Shown here in pieces: positions 1 through 18,739 of a DNA stretch of 64,000 bases (the stretch's first letter is position 1; the number at the start of each line of letters is the position of its first letter). A program made the translations under genes and the position numbers. Under the pieces are notes generated by a model. That model saw nothing but the letters and a program-made list of their open reading frames with translations, did no database searches and was not told the DNA's origin. The DNA lies in contig NZ_BAAAIV010000003.1 in NCBI RefSeq assembly GCF_039526245.1, forward strand, positions 1 to 64,000, in the 5' to 3' direction. The stretch is from Arthrobacter_H rhombi. Its GTDB lineage: Bacteria; Actinomycetota; Actinomycetes; Actinomycetales; Micrococcaceae.

Positions 1-487
1 GCACTGAGCGCCTGAAAACGTTCACCGAAGGACACAACCGCTACACCACTTCCCGGGACTTGACCCGCGCTACCGCGACTGGTTCAACACCAACGTGGAG
101 AACAAGGGCAAGGCCTCCGCGTTCGAATCACCCCTTGAGGTCAGCCGCAGTGACCTGCAGGACAACACCTGGCTGACGGCCAACGTCTTCATGGGTTCCA
201 CCGGTTCGAAGGTGGTTGCCTCGATCGACGGCAAACGGGCCGGCAAGCCCGCCCGGACCCAGCAAATGCAGGGTGAGGCGCAGAACGTCGGTGCCGAATT
301 CAGCGATCCGGCGGCCGCCCAGGTCCAACTGGTCCACGGCGGCAGCCTGGCCGACCGGTCGATGCACCTCTGGCGGCTGCGGCTTCCCGAGTCGCTGAAG
401 CCGGGCAAGCACACCGCGTCGGTCACCACGACGGACGTCCATGGGCGCGACTTCACCGAGAAGCTGGAGTTCACGGTCACGGACTAG
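1..487 (+). CDS. C-terminal part of a secreted metallophosphoesterase (partial, probable frameshift)
   Basis: The gene runs in from the left edge. From about position 50 to the stop at 485-487 it reads as a beta-rich domain ending in HLWRLRLPESLKPGKHTASV and FTVTD, which resembles the C-terminal domain of calcineurin-like phosphoesterases (a tentative match by pattern). The same frame meets a TGA at 5-7. The adjacent frame gives a better reading for positions 3-49 (ERLKTFTEGHNRYTT). The simplest explanation is one missing base near 45-50, either a real frameshift or a sequence error. The catalytic part lies outside the window, so activity cannot be judged. A strong hairpin follows the stop. 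Confidence 0.5.
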
Positions 488-502
488 GGTCCACATTCGA
501 TA

Positions 503-540
503 CGGCGGGGCGCGGCACCGGAAGGTGCCGTGCCCCGCCG
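503..540 (+). terminator. Hairpin after the phosphoesterase gene
   Basis: Two 17-base arms (503-519 and 524-540) pair around a GGAA loop with a single G-U pair. The hairpin starts 15 bases after the stop codon. No long T run follows, which is common for GC-rich actinobacterial terminators. It could also serve the minus-strand gene ending at 593. Confidence 0.65.
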
Positions 541-592
541 TCGTTCATGGTTTCGGCGCCACCTGATCGTCGGCGAAGTGTTCGACGGCCGG

Positions 593-1105
593 CTACACGC
601 CGGTGACGCCGTCGATCCTCTCGCGCAGGAGGTCGGCGTGGCCGCAGTGCCGGGCGTATTCGGCGGTCATGTGCTGGTAGACCCAGCGCAGGCTCACCTC
701 CGTGCCCATGAACGGTGCGGTGTCCGACAGCCGGCGTTCCAGACAGTTAGCCCGCGCAGCCGCAACCTCGTGCTGCCACGCCGAGACGGCGTCGGCAAAG
801 GTGGACGTGGGATCAACTTCGAATCCGCCGTCGTGCCCTTCGGGCGTCTTGCCGTCCGGGTAGATGGACGGGAGGTCCTCACCGGCGAGGACACGGCGGA
901 ACCAGTTCCGTTCGACCGCCGCCAGGTGCTGCACCAATCCCTGCAGGCTCAAAGCGGAGGGTTCCACCGGCGTGCTGCGCAGGGCCTGGTCATCAAGGTC
1001 CTGGCACTTGAGCAGCAAGGTGGCCCGGTAGTAATCGAGCCACCCGTCCGCTGTCTCGCGTTCGGAAGCGTTCAGGGGAGGCATGCCTCGTTCGGGAATC
1101 GTCAT
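593..1105 (-). CDS. DinB-like / DUF664 protein
   Basis: A protein of 170 residues with the four-helix DinB/YfiT pattern: a DYYRATLLLKCQ helix, then LVQHLAAVERNWFRRVLAG near residue 60-75, and VYQHMTAEYARHCGHADLLRER near the C terminus. The spaced histidines (LVQHL, QHMTAEYARHCGH) are those that usually bind a divalent metal in this fold. In actinobacteria several relatives are thiol-dependent S-transferases using mycothiol, but this assignment rests on family membership only. The gene stands alone. An internal ATG seven codons in is an alternative start. Confidence 0.75.
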   Translation of the reverse strand: MTIPERGMPPLNASERETADGWLDYYRATLLLKCQDLDDQALRSTPVEPSALSLQGLVQHLAAVERNWFRRVLAGEDLPSIYPDGKTPEGHDGGFEVDPTSTFADAVSAWQHEVAAARANCLERRLSDTAPFMGTEVSLRWVYQHMTAEYARHCGHADLLRERIDGVTGV

Positions 1106-1131
1106 GGGCCCATGCTGTCATCCGCCACCGT

Positions 1132-1617
1132 CTATCTGGCAGCCATCTTCAACTCGATCCACAGCACGGCGTCGGTCAACGGGCGCTGGGCCGCCTTGGC
1201 CTGGAGTCGCTGCATCGGCGGAACCGCGGTGTCGATGCAGGCGCCAACATCGGCGGAGACGGCCTGCACGGCAGCGGAGCGTTGGCCGTGCCCCACCTGC
1301 TGCGCCCGGCGCTTGACGCCCGTTTCGCCGGCACTGCCTGCGGCACAGGTCGCGATGGCCGCGGTGAATTTCGCGACCGATCCGGAATCGACGCGTGCTG
1401 CCATGGTCCGGTACCCGCTGGCGTCGGAGGCGTTGTGCGGGAAGAGCTGCCGCGCGGTGATCTGGACAGTGGTTCCCGTCGGGATCGCGGCCAACCGCTT
1501 CATCATCACCGGGTAATGCGTGGCGGATGCGGCCTGGGCACCACCGGCGGCCAGCAGCAGTCCGCCGATCGTGAGCAGGGCAAGCGGAACGGTCGTCAGC
1601 AGGGAGCGGAAACTGAT
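1132..1617 (-). CDS. Unknown secreted protein, start codon unclear
   Basis: The frame encodes a clear Sec signal peptide (SFRSLLTTVPLALLTIGGLL followed by AAGGAQAASA) and a mature part of about 125 residues with two cysteines and no recognised domain. There is no ATG, GTG or TTG between the upstream in-frame TGA and the signal peptide. The best candidate is ATC at 1617-1615, nine bases after an AAAGGA sequence. A downstream GTG at 1509 would remove the signal peptide and give 125 residues. I chose the ATC start because the signal peptide is so regular. Function is unknown. Confidence 0.5.
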   Translation of the reverse strand: MSFRSLLTTVPLALLTIGGLLLAAGGAQAASATHYPVMMKRLAAIPTGTTVQITARQLFPHNASDASGYRTMAARVDSGSVAKFTAAIATCAAGSAGETGVKRRAQQVGHGQRSAAVQAVSADVGACIDTAVPPMQRLQAKAAQRPLTDAVLWIELKMAAR

Positions 1618-1712
1618 GTCGCGGTGTCCTTTCGGGTGGTTACCGGCCGGGATCCCGGACGGAGGAGGGCGGGCAGGTGATCAAACGTATCGCGGACGGC
1701 CGCGTGATCGCA

Positions 1713-2195
1713 TCAACTGCGTCGGTCCCCCAGCCTTCGGCGCAAGCCCCGCTCACCGCGTCGCATCACGCCGGCATGAGCTGCGGTGAAGGCCGGGCGG
1801 GCCAGCGGGGAAAGCAGCAGCATCCAGCGCCGCGTGGGCCGCACCAGCCACTGGATGTCCACGGTGGTCCGCTCGCCGGCGGCCGGGACCAGGGCGACCC
1901 TGCCGATTCCCGCGAGGTCCCCCCCGGCCTCGAATTCGATGAAGTGCGGTGCCTGCACGCGCGTGGGCCGGATCTCCAGATGCAGGGTGTAGCCGAGCCA
2001 GGCCCGGAACGCCACGCGGGCCGTGCGGCCGACCAACCCGTCGCCGGCCGCCGGATCGGAAACCACGGCATCGGCGGTGCACTGCGGCCACCAATCGGGC
2101 CAGCTCATCCGCGGATCGGCCACCACCGCCCAGACCTGTTCGACGGGTGCGCATACACTCCACCGGCTGTGCAGATCGTACCGGGCAGGAACCAT
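1713..2195 (-). CDS. SRPBCC-superfamily protein (polyketide cyclase/dehydrase-like)
   Basis: A protein of 160 residues. The N terminus has the START/SRPBCC opening (SVCAPVEQVWAVVADPRMSWPDWWP), and later strands (GLVGRTARVAFRAWLGYTLHLEI, RTTVDIQWLVRPTRRW) fit the same helix-grip fold, which encloses a hydrophobic ligand pocket. Ligand and function are unknown. The gene sits just upstream of the peptide-synthetase cluster but points away from it, so a role in that pathway is possible but unsupported. Confidence 0.65.
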   Translation of the reverse strand: MVPARYDLHSRWSVCAPVEQVWAVVADPRMSWPDWWPQCTADAVVSDPAAGDGLVGRTARVAFRAWLGYTLHLEIRPTRVQAPHFIEFEAGGDLAGIGRVALVPAAGERTTVDIQWLVRPTRRWMLLLSPLARPAFTAAHAGVMRRGERGLRRRLGDRRS

Positions 2196-2366
2196 CCCCC
2201 AGTGTTTCGGATGGCGGCCGTCCGGGCAACCAGGGCCACCCGGACCAGGTGAGCCGCATCACCCCGGGCCCCTGAATCCAATCCGCCACCGTTCCCCGCT
2301 GCGAACCCCCGGCAATGCGATCCGGGGAGCAGCCCCTGACCGCCCATCCACGCAGGAGGAACCACC

Positions 2367-2636
2367 GTGAAGAAGCACACCGGGAACATCGCCCAGCGCA
2401 TCGCCGGCGTCGGCACCATCGGGGTACTCGCCGCAGGACTGGCCGTGGTCGCCGCACCCGCCGCTCAGGCCGCCGAGCCGACACCTTCCTCGCCGGCGCT
2501 GATCCAGGGCCCCCTGATCGACGGCCCGTTGATCGAGGGTGGCCTGCTGGGTGGGGATGTCCTCTCCGGAGGCCTGCTCAACGGCTCGTTGAACCAGCTC
2601 ATCCGCGACGCGTTGAAGTTCGGCCAATTCCAGTAG
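2367..2636 (+). CDS. Small secreted peptide with leucine/glycine repeats, head of the NRPS cluster
   Basis: A protein of 89 residues starting at GTG, seven bases after a strong AGGAGG (2354-2359). Residues 1-34 form a Sec signal peptide with a likely cut after AAQA. The mature part of about 55 residues repeats short units: GPLIDGPLIEGGLLGGDVLSGGLLNGSLN, here split as GPLID-GPLIE-GGLLGGD-VLSGGLLNGSL. It has no cysteine, so it is not a typical lantibiotic or thiopeptide precursor. It lies 123 bases upstream of the synthetase on the same strand and could be co-transcribed. I do not recognise the family. A cell-surface or self-assembling role is only a guess. Confidence 0.6.
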   Translation: MKKHTGNIAQRIAGVGTIGVLAAGLAVVAAPAAQAAEPTPSSPALIQGPLIDGPLIEGGLLGGDVLSGGLLNGSLNQLIRDALKFGQFQ

Positions 2637-2759
2637 ACGCCGGACCACGTCCAGCAGCTCCCACTCCGCGACGCCACCCGCCGCGGGGTGGGAGCGCCCC
2701 GTGGTGCCCGGCCATGACCGGCCGGCGCGCCCAGCTCCCGAAGCAAGGATCGTTTCACC

Positions 2760-13217
<10,458 letters not shown>

Positions 13218-13251
13218 GAAGGAAACGCCCTGCAGTACCAAGGAGAGTGAC

Positions 13252-13464
13252 ATGGTCAACCCATTCGACGATGAGTCAGCACAGTTCCGCGTCCTGGTGA
13301 ACGAACGCCAGCAACATTCGCTGTGGCCCTCGTTTGCCGATGTGCCCGAGGGCTGGGTGGTCATGCATGGTCCGGATGCACGTGAGACCTGCTTGGACTA
13401 CGTCGAACGCAACTGGGCAGACATCACCCCGCAGCATGCCGGTGAACTGGCCGCCTCGCAGTGA
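13252..13464 (+). CDS. MbtH-like protein
   Basis: A protein of 70 residues beginning MVNPFDDE, with AAGGAG about five bases before the ATG. It carries the family signature (NERQQHSLWPSFADVPEGW, then a tryptophan-Asp pair in WADITP). MbtH proteins bind and activate NRPS adenylation domains, so its partner is very likely the synthetase ending 35 bases upstream. The last motif reads WADITP where many relatives have WTDMRP, a mild divergence. Its stop overlaps the start of the ABC ATPase gene (GTGA), which implies translational coupling. Confidence 0.93.
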   Translation: MVNPFDDESAQFRVLVNERQQHSLWPSFADVPEGWVVMHGPDARETCLDYVERNWADITPQHAGELAASQ

Positions 13465-14513
13465 TACGCCTCGAGGCAGTCACCCAGGCCTACGGCTCAT
13501 TCCGTGCCCTCGATGGGCTCAGCCTCTCGGCGGGGCCGGGCGAGGTGCTGGGCTTGCTGGGTCCCAACGGCTCGGGCAAGACGACCGCCGTCAAGGTCAT
13601 TTCCACGCTGCTGACCCCGAACTCCGGTGTCGTGACCGTCAATGGGCACAACGCCGCCACCGCACCGGACGCCGTCCGAAGGTCCATCGGTTTGTCGGGC
13701 CAGTACGCCGCAGTCGATGAGAAGCTCACCGGCTACGAGAACCTCCACATGGTGGGCCGTCTCTACGGGCTTTCCCGCCGCGACGCCGCGACCCGCGCCC
13801 GCGAACTGCTGGAGCATTTCCGGCTGGAAGCAGTCGCAGGCAAGCGCGCCGGACAATACTCCGGTGGCATGCGCCGGCGGCTGGACCTGGCCGGGGCGCT
13901 CGTGGCACGCCCACCGGTTGTCATCCTCGACGAACCGACCACCGGGCTGGACCCGCGCGGCCGGATGGACACCTGGAGCGCCGTGCGCTCGTTGTCCGCC
14001 GACGGCACCTGCGTCCTGCTGACCACCCAATATCTTGAGGAAGCCGACCAATTGGCCGACAACATCGCAGTCCTGGACGCCGGGCGCGTGATCGCCGAGG
14101 GAACTGCCCAGGAGCTGAAGGACCGCGCCGGCTCCGCGCGCATCGACGTCGTGACCGCCAACAGCACCGACGGCGAACGCGCCGCACGCGTGCTCGAACG
14201 CGCCAGCGGGAACACCGAACCCGCAGTGGTCGACGCCGGCGGAAACCGGCTGGGAGTCCCCGCACCCCGCGGGGAGGCCACCTTGGCCGCGGCCCTTGCC
14301 GAGCTCGCCGCGGCGGGGATCCCCGTGGCCGAGATCTCCCTGCGACGCCCCACCCTCGACGACGTTTTCCTCCGCCTCACCGGCGCCAGCGCGTCCAGCG
14401 CGGCGCCCGCAGACCCAGCGGATGGCGACGACGACACGAGCGCGGACCACCACACCCCGCTACCGGTCGGAGTTGCCGTCGGCGGTCGCGGCCGCCAGGA
14501 GGTGGGCAGCTGA
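13461..14513 (+). CDS. DrrA-type ABC transporter ATP-binding protein
   Basis: A protein of 350 residues starting at GTG. Walker A is GPNGSGKTT, the signature motif is YSGGMRRRLDLAG, and Walker B is VVILDEPTTGLD. The segment after residue 220 matches the C-terminal regulatory region of daunorubicin-resistance ATPases. With the next gene it should form a simple two-component exporter. The extreme C terminus is rich in Ala, Asp and Pro, probably unstructured. It overlaps both neighbours (GTGA and TGATG), so it is part of the NRPS operon. Exporting the cluster's peptide is the natural inference. Confidence 0.92.
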   Translation: MIRLEAVTQAYGSFRALDGLSLSAGPGEVLGLLGPNGSGKTTAVKVISTLLTPNSGVVTVNGHNAATAPDAVRRSIGLSGQYAAVDEKLTGYENLHMVGRLYGLSRRDAATRARELLEHFRLEAVAGKRAGQYSGGMRRRLDLAGALVARPPVVILDEPTTGLDPRGRMDTWSAVRSLSADGTCVLLTTQYLEEADQLADNIAVLDAGRVIAEGTAQELKDRAGSARIDVVTANSTDGERAARVLERASGNTEPAVVDAGGNRLGVPAPRGEATLAAALAELAAAGIPVAEISLRRPTLDDVFLRLTGASASSAAPADPADGDDDTSADHHTPLPVGVAVGGRGRQEVGS

Positions 14514-15310
14514 TGTCAGTCCTCGTCTCCGCAGGCGTCGATAGCGCCGTCATCGCCCACCGCAACCTGCTCAATTCGTGGCGCACCCCCGGCGCTCTCA
14601 TTACCGGGATCGTCCAACCAATCATCTTCGTCCTGCTGCTGGCCTTCGTCTTCGGTGGACGGCTCGGCGGCGATTCCTACCGCGAATTCCTCATCGGCGG
14701 GATCCTTGCCCAGACCCTGACCTTCAACTCCTCCTTCACCGCTGTCTACCTGGCCAAGGACCTGCAGCTGGGGCTGATCGACAGGTTCCGTTCCCTGCCC
14801 ATGTCACGGGTGGCCGTGATCCTGGGCCGAACGACGGCGGACCTGGCCACCAGCGTCATGTCGATGGCCGTCATCCTGGTCTGCGGACTGGCCATCGGCT
14901 GGCGGGTGGAGACCGGGCCCTGGCCGGCTCTCGGGGCGGTCGCCCTGCTGCTGGCGTTCACGTTCGCGGTGTCGTGGATCGGCGCCGTGATTGCCCTGAC
15001 CGCCCGCAGCGTTGAGGTCGCCCAGAGCCTGGGATTGATCTGGCTCTTCCCGGTCACGTTCATCTCGGGAGCCTTCGTCCCGCTGTCCTCCTTGCCAGGA
15101 GTGCTGCGCACCATCGCGGAGTGGAACCCGGTCACTGCCGTGGCCACTGCGGTGCGCGACCTCTTCGGCAACGGCCTGCCACCGGGATTCGACATGGGGA
15201 GCAGCTGGCCACTGCTGCACCCCGTCGCCTACGCGCTGTTCAGCTGCGTCGCCATCATCATGGTCTTCGCCCCGTTGGCGGTGTGGCAGTACCGCCGGAT
15301 CGGGCGCTGA
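14513..15310 (+). CDS. DrrB-type ABC-2 transporter permease
   Basis: A protein of 265 residues with six predicted membrane segments, including IIFVLLLAFVFGG near the start and LGAVALLLAFTFAVSWIGAV in the middle, plus the family motif PVTFISGAFVPLSSLPGVL and a basic C terminus (WQYRRIGR). It belongs to the ABC-2 export family and pairs with the ATPase encoded immediately upstream (TGATG overlap). It probably exports the NRPS product, possibly also giving self-protection. Confidence 0.9.
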   Translation: MSVLVSAGVDSAVIAHRNLLNSWRTPGALITGIVQPIIFVLLLAFVFGGRLGGDSYREFLIGGILAQTLTFNSSFTAVYLAKDLQLGLIDRFRSLPMSRVAVILGRTTADLATSVMSMAVILVCGLAIGWRVETGPWPALGAVALLLAFTFAVSWIGAVIALTARSVEVAQSLGLIWLFPVTFISGAFVPLSSLPGVLRTIAEWNPVTAVATAVRDLFGNGLPPGFDMGSSWPLLHPVAYALFSCVAIIMVFAPLAVWQYRRIGR

Positions 15311-15315
15311 GCCGG

Positions 15316-16047
15316 ATGCCCAGCGGTACCGCACCACCGGCCGTCCTCCAGGCGATCGCGCACGTCGGGGAGTTCACGGCGGCTGCCGCGGAACGCGGTG
15401 GCCTGCACCGGTTCGTTTCCACCGCCGATTTGGTCTCCGCCGGACGTCTTACCGACCCCGAGGACGGTGCGCGAGCACTCGCCGCTCGCGCCTTGGCCCG
15501 CCTGCTCAGTGCCCGGGTCCTTGGCCTACCGCCGATCAAGGCCGCCGGGCTCACCGCACATGCAGCACCCTGCCGCTCGTGCGGAGGTACGCATGGGAAG
15601 CCAGGCCTGACGGGGGTGGCCGTCAACTGGTCACGCTCGGGAGCCTGGGTCATGGCTGCCGCCGCGGCTCCGGCTGCCGGGCAGCTGGGAGTGGACATCG
15701 AGCGCGTCCCCGACCACCTGTTCGATGGCTTCGACGCACAGAGCCTGTCGCCGGACGAACGCTCGTCTCTTTCCTCGAGTGACCTCGGCGGCCGGATACG
15801 GCTGTGGGTCGCCAAGGAGGCCCTGCTCAAAGCCTGCGGATACGGGCTGTCCATTCCGCCGGCGGCCGTGCGCACCACCCGTGTTCCGGGAATCGACCCC
15901 GCACATGCAAACGGGGCCGACACCCGTGCACTGGACGGATTGTCAGTGCACGAGGTGCCGGCCCCGGAGGGTTATGCTGCTGCAGTTTCCTGCAGTAACC
16001 AGCTTCAGCTGCGGGCCGTGGTCCCGAACCGCCTGTTTTCCAGCTAG
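15316..16047 (+). CDS. Sfp-type 4'-phosphopantetheinyl transferase
   Basis: A protein of 243 residues. It has the family motifs GVDIERVP (magnesium binding) and WVAKEALLKACGYG. It converts apo carrier domains to the holo form by adding phosphopantetheine from coenzyme A, so it would activate the serines of T1, T2 and T3 in the synthetase. The ATG at 15316 begins five bases after the permease stop, so the gene belongs to the same operon. It ends tail to tail with the importer operon, and the two stop codons overlap on the palindromic CTAG at 16044-16047. Confidence 0.9.
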   Translation: MPSGTAPPAVLQAIAHVGEFTAAAAERGGLHRFVSTADLVSAGRLTDPEDGARALAARALARLLSARVLGLPPIKAAGLTAHAAPCRSCGGTHGKPGLTGVAVNWSRSGAWVMAAAAAPAAGQLGVDIERVPDHLFDGFDAQSLSPDERSSLSSSDLGGRIRLWVAKEALLKACGYGLSIPPAAVRTTRVPGIDPAHANGADTRALDGLSVHEVPAPEGYAAAVSCSNQLQLRAVVPNRLFSS

Positions 16048-17750
16048 GCGACTGCTGGCGGAAGCATCAGCCCGGCTCCGGGAATCGCATCCAGCAACGA
16101 GCGCGTGTACTCGGTCTGCGGAGCATCGAAGACGTCGTCGGTGCTGCCCGTCTCGACGAGCTTGCCCTTCTCCATGACGCAGACCCGGTCGGCGATCTGG
16201 CGCACCACTGCCAGGTCGTGGGTGATGAACAGATAGCTGAGCCCCAGTTCGGACTGCAGGTCAGCCAGCAGGTTCAGCACCTGGGCCTGTACCAGCACGT
16301 CCAGCGCGGACACTGCCTCATCGCAGATCACCACTTCGGGATCCAACGCCAGTGCGCGCGCAATGGCCACGCGCTGGCGTTGGCCACCGGAGAGCTCATT
16401 CGGGAAGCGCTGCATCATCGATGCCGGCAGGGCGACCTGGTCCAACAGGGCCCTGACCTTCGCCTCCCGCTCCTTCCGGGTGCCGATGCGGTGGACCCGC
16501 AAGGGCTCCTCGATGGTACGGAAGATGTTGTACATCGGATCCAGTGAACCGAAGGGGTCCTGGAAGATCGGCTGCACCCGGCGCCGGAAGGCGAACATCT
16601 CCTTGCGCGAGAGCGACGTGAGATCGACGCCGTCGAACAGGATGCTTCCCTCGGAGGCATCCTCCAGGCCCAGGACCATCCTCGCAACGGTGGACTTGCC
16701 CGAGCCGGACTCCCCGACCACGGCCGTCGTCGTGCCACGCTTGATCGAGAACGACACGTCATCCACGGCACGGAACTCGGTCGATTTGCCGAGCTCGCCG
16801 CGGATCTTGTAGTTCTTCACCAGGTTCCGGACCTCGATGACATCGTCGGCGGCCGGGTTTTGTTCGGTGACCAGCACATCGTCGGATTCCACCCCCCGTT
16901 CCTTGGCGGACTCGATCCGGCGTGATGCCAGGGAAGGAGCCGAGGACACCAGGCGCTGCGTATACGGGTGACGCGGATTGGTCAGCAGCTCGACGGCGGG
17001 GCCGGCTTCCACGACCTGGCCCTTGTACATGACGATCACCTTGTGCGCGCGTTCCGCCGCCAGCCCCAGATCATGGGTGATCAGCAGCACGGCGGTACCC
17101 AGATCGGTGGTCATGGTGTCCAGATGGTCAAGGATCTGGCGTTGGACGGTGACATCCAGGGCCGACGTCGGCTCGTCGGCGATGAGCAACCGCGGACGGC
17201 ACGAGAGCCCGATCGCGATCAGGGCACGTTGGCGCATGCCGCCGGAGAACTCGTGCGGGTACTGGTTCGCCCGTTCCTCCGCCCGCGGCAGGCCGGCCTC
17301 GGTCAGGACCTGGGCCACATCCTTTTTCTGGTGCGGCAGACCGTTGGCACGCAAGGTCTCCTTGACCTGGAAGCCGATGTTCCAGACCGGGTTCAGGTTG
17401 GACATCGGGTCCTGCGGCACCATGCCGATGGAGGAACCGCGCAATTCGACCATCCGCTTCTCGGAGGCGTGGGTGATGTCCTCGCCGTCGAAGATCATGG
17501 AACCGCTGGCGACCCGGCCATTGCGGGGCAACAGTCCGATGGCCGCCAACGCTGTCGTGGACTTGCCCGATCCCGACTCCCCGACGATCGCCACGGTTTC
17601 ACCGGGCAGGATGGTCAGGTTGGCCTTGCGCACCGCGTCGACGTCGCCGTTGGCGGTCCTGAAGCTGATCGCCAGATCACGCAGCTCCAGCAGCGGACGG
17701 GGCATGGAGGCCTCGTCGATGGTTTCAGTAGTCATGGTTTCACCGTTCAT
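16044..17750 (-). CDS. Fused two-domain ABC ATPase of a peptide importer (DppD-DppF type)
   Basis: A protein of 568 residues with two complete ATPase halves. The first has GESGSGKST at 57-65 and SGGMRQRALIAIGL with DEPTSALD. The second has another GESGSGKST, LSGGQRQRVAIARAL and DEAVSALD, where Ala-Val replaces the usual Pro-Thr after DE. Each half resembles one of the two ATPases (DppD/OppD and DppF/OppF) of dipeptide and oligopeptide importers, here joined in one chain, a common arrangement. It overlaps the upstream permease gene by ATGA and ends the operon. Confidence 0.92.
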   Translation of the reverse strand: MNGETMTTETIDEASMPRPLLELRDLAISFRTANGDVDAVRKANLTILPGETVAIVGESGSGKSTTALAAIGLLPRNGRVASGSMIFDGEDITHASEKRMVELRGSSIGMVPQDPMSNLNPVWNIGFQVKETLRANGLPHQKKDVAQVLTEAGLPRAEERANQYPHEFSGGMRQRALIAIGLSCRPRLLIADEPTSALDVTVQRQILDHLDTMTTDLGTAVLLITHDLGLAAERAHKVIVMYKGQVVEAGPAVELLTNPRHPYTQRLVSSAPSLASRRIESAKERGVESDDVLVTEQNPAADDVIEVRNLVKNYKIRGELGKSTEFRAVDDVSFSIKRGTTTAVVGESGSGKSTVARMVLGLEDASEGSILFDGVDLTSLSRKEMFAFRRRVQPIFQDPFGSLDPMYNIFRTIEEPLRVHRIGTRKEREAKVRALLDQVALPASMMQRFPNELSGGQRQRVAIARALALDPEVVICDEAVSALDVLVQAQVLNLLADLQSELGLSYLFITHDLAVVRQIADRVCVMEKGKLVETGSTDDVFDAPQTEYTRSLLDAIPGAGLMLPPAVA

Positions 17751-18739
17751 CGTTTGCGCGCCTTCGGGTCCAGGGCGTCCTGCAACGCGTCGCCGAGCAT
17801 GATGAAGCTCAGGACCGTCAGGGACAACGCCAGGGCCGGCCAGAACAGGGCCATGGGGTTCGAGCGCAGCGAGCTCTTGGCAGAGAAGATGTCATTGCCC
17901 CACGACATGACATCCGGCGGCAGCCCGATGCCCAGGTAGGACAGCGTGGACTCGGCCACGATGAAAACACCCAGCGAAATCGTCGCGATCACGATGACCG
18001 GAGCCAACGAGTTCGGGACGACGTGGCGGATGAGCGCACCGGCGCGGCTGACGCCCAGCGAACGAGCAGCGACCACGAAGTCGGCATCGCGGACCTCGAT
18101 GACGGCAGCCCGCGTGATGCGTGCAATCTGCGGCCACCCGAAAGCAGCCAGGATCAGCACGATGGTCCAGACGTTGCGGTTCTCCCGGAAGAACGGGATC
18201 TGCACGACGACGATCGCACCCAGGATCAGCGGCAGCGCGAAGAAGATGTCGCCCAGGCGCGCGAGCACCGCGTCGACCCAGCCACCGAAGAACCCGGAGA
18301 CTGCCCCGACGGTTCCGCCGAACACCACGATGGCCAAGGTGGCGAACAGGCCGATGGTGAGCGACGACTGGGTTCCATACATGACACGAGCCAGGATGTC
18401 GCAACCCTGCTGGGTGAAGCCGAGCGGGTGGCCCGGAGCCGGCCCGCCGTCGGAATTCTCCAACATGCATTGCGCGTTGGGCTGCTCGTTGGTGAACAGC
18501 CCCGGGAACAGCGCCACGAAGATCACCGCGATGATCAGGAACGCGCTGATGATGAAGAGCGGTTGCCTGCGCAGGTTGCGCCAGGCCTCCAGCCACAGGG
18601 AGACCGGAGCCTCCGTTGAAACGGCACTGTCCGTGGCCTGCACCGGGGTGTCTTCCGGGTCAGCCACATAGTGCTCGATCGGGTATTTGGAAATCTTGGC
18701 ACCACGAACGGTGGGCGCGTTTTGGAAGTTCTCAGGCAT
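17747..18739 (-). CDS. Peptide ABC transporter permease (DppC type)
   Basis: A protein of 330 residues. A cytoplasmic N-terminal tail of about 60 residues is followed by a membrane segment (PLFIISAFLIIAVIFVALFP), an extracytoplasmic loop with two cysteines, and a permease core with the EAA-type loop (RAAVIEVRDADFVVAARSLG). The C-terminal ALQDALDPKARKR is typical of DppC/OppC. It overlaps the upstream dppB-type gene by eight bases and the downstream ATPase gene by four. Confidence 0.9.
   Translation of the reverse strand: MPENFQNAPTVRGAKISKYPIEHYVADPEDTPVQATDSAVSTEAPVSLWLEAWRNLRRQPLFIISAFLIIAVIFVALFPGLFTNEQPNAQCMLENSDGGPAPGHPLGFTQQGCDILARVMYGTQSSLTIGLFATLAIVVFGGTVGAVSGFFGGWVDAVLARLGDIFFALPLILGAIVVVQIPFFRENRNVWTIVLILAAFGWPQIARITRAAVIEVRDADFVVAARSLGVSRAGALIRHVVPNSLAPVIVIATISLGVFIVAESTLSYLGIGLPPDVMSWGNDIFSAKSSLRSNPMALFWPALALSLTVLSFIMLGDALQDALDPKARKR

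Noticed and set aside
2367..2636. Lanthipeptide, thiopeptide or lasso precursor.
   Set aside because: There is no cysteine in the mature part, it has a Sec signal peptide instead of a RiPP leader, and no modifying enzyme genes are near.
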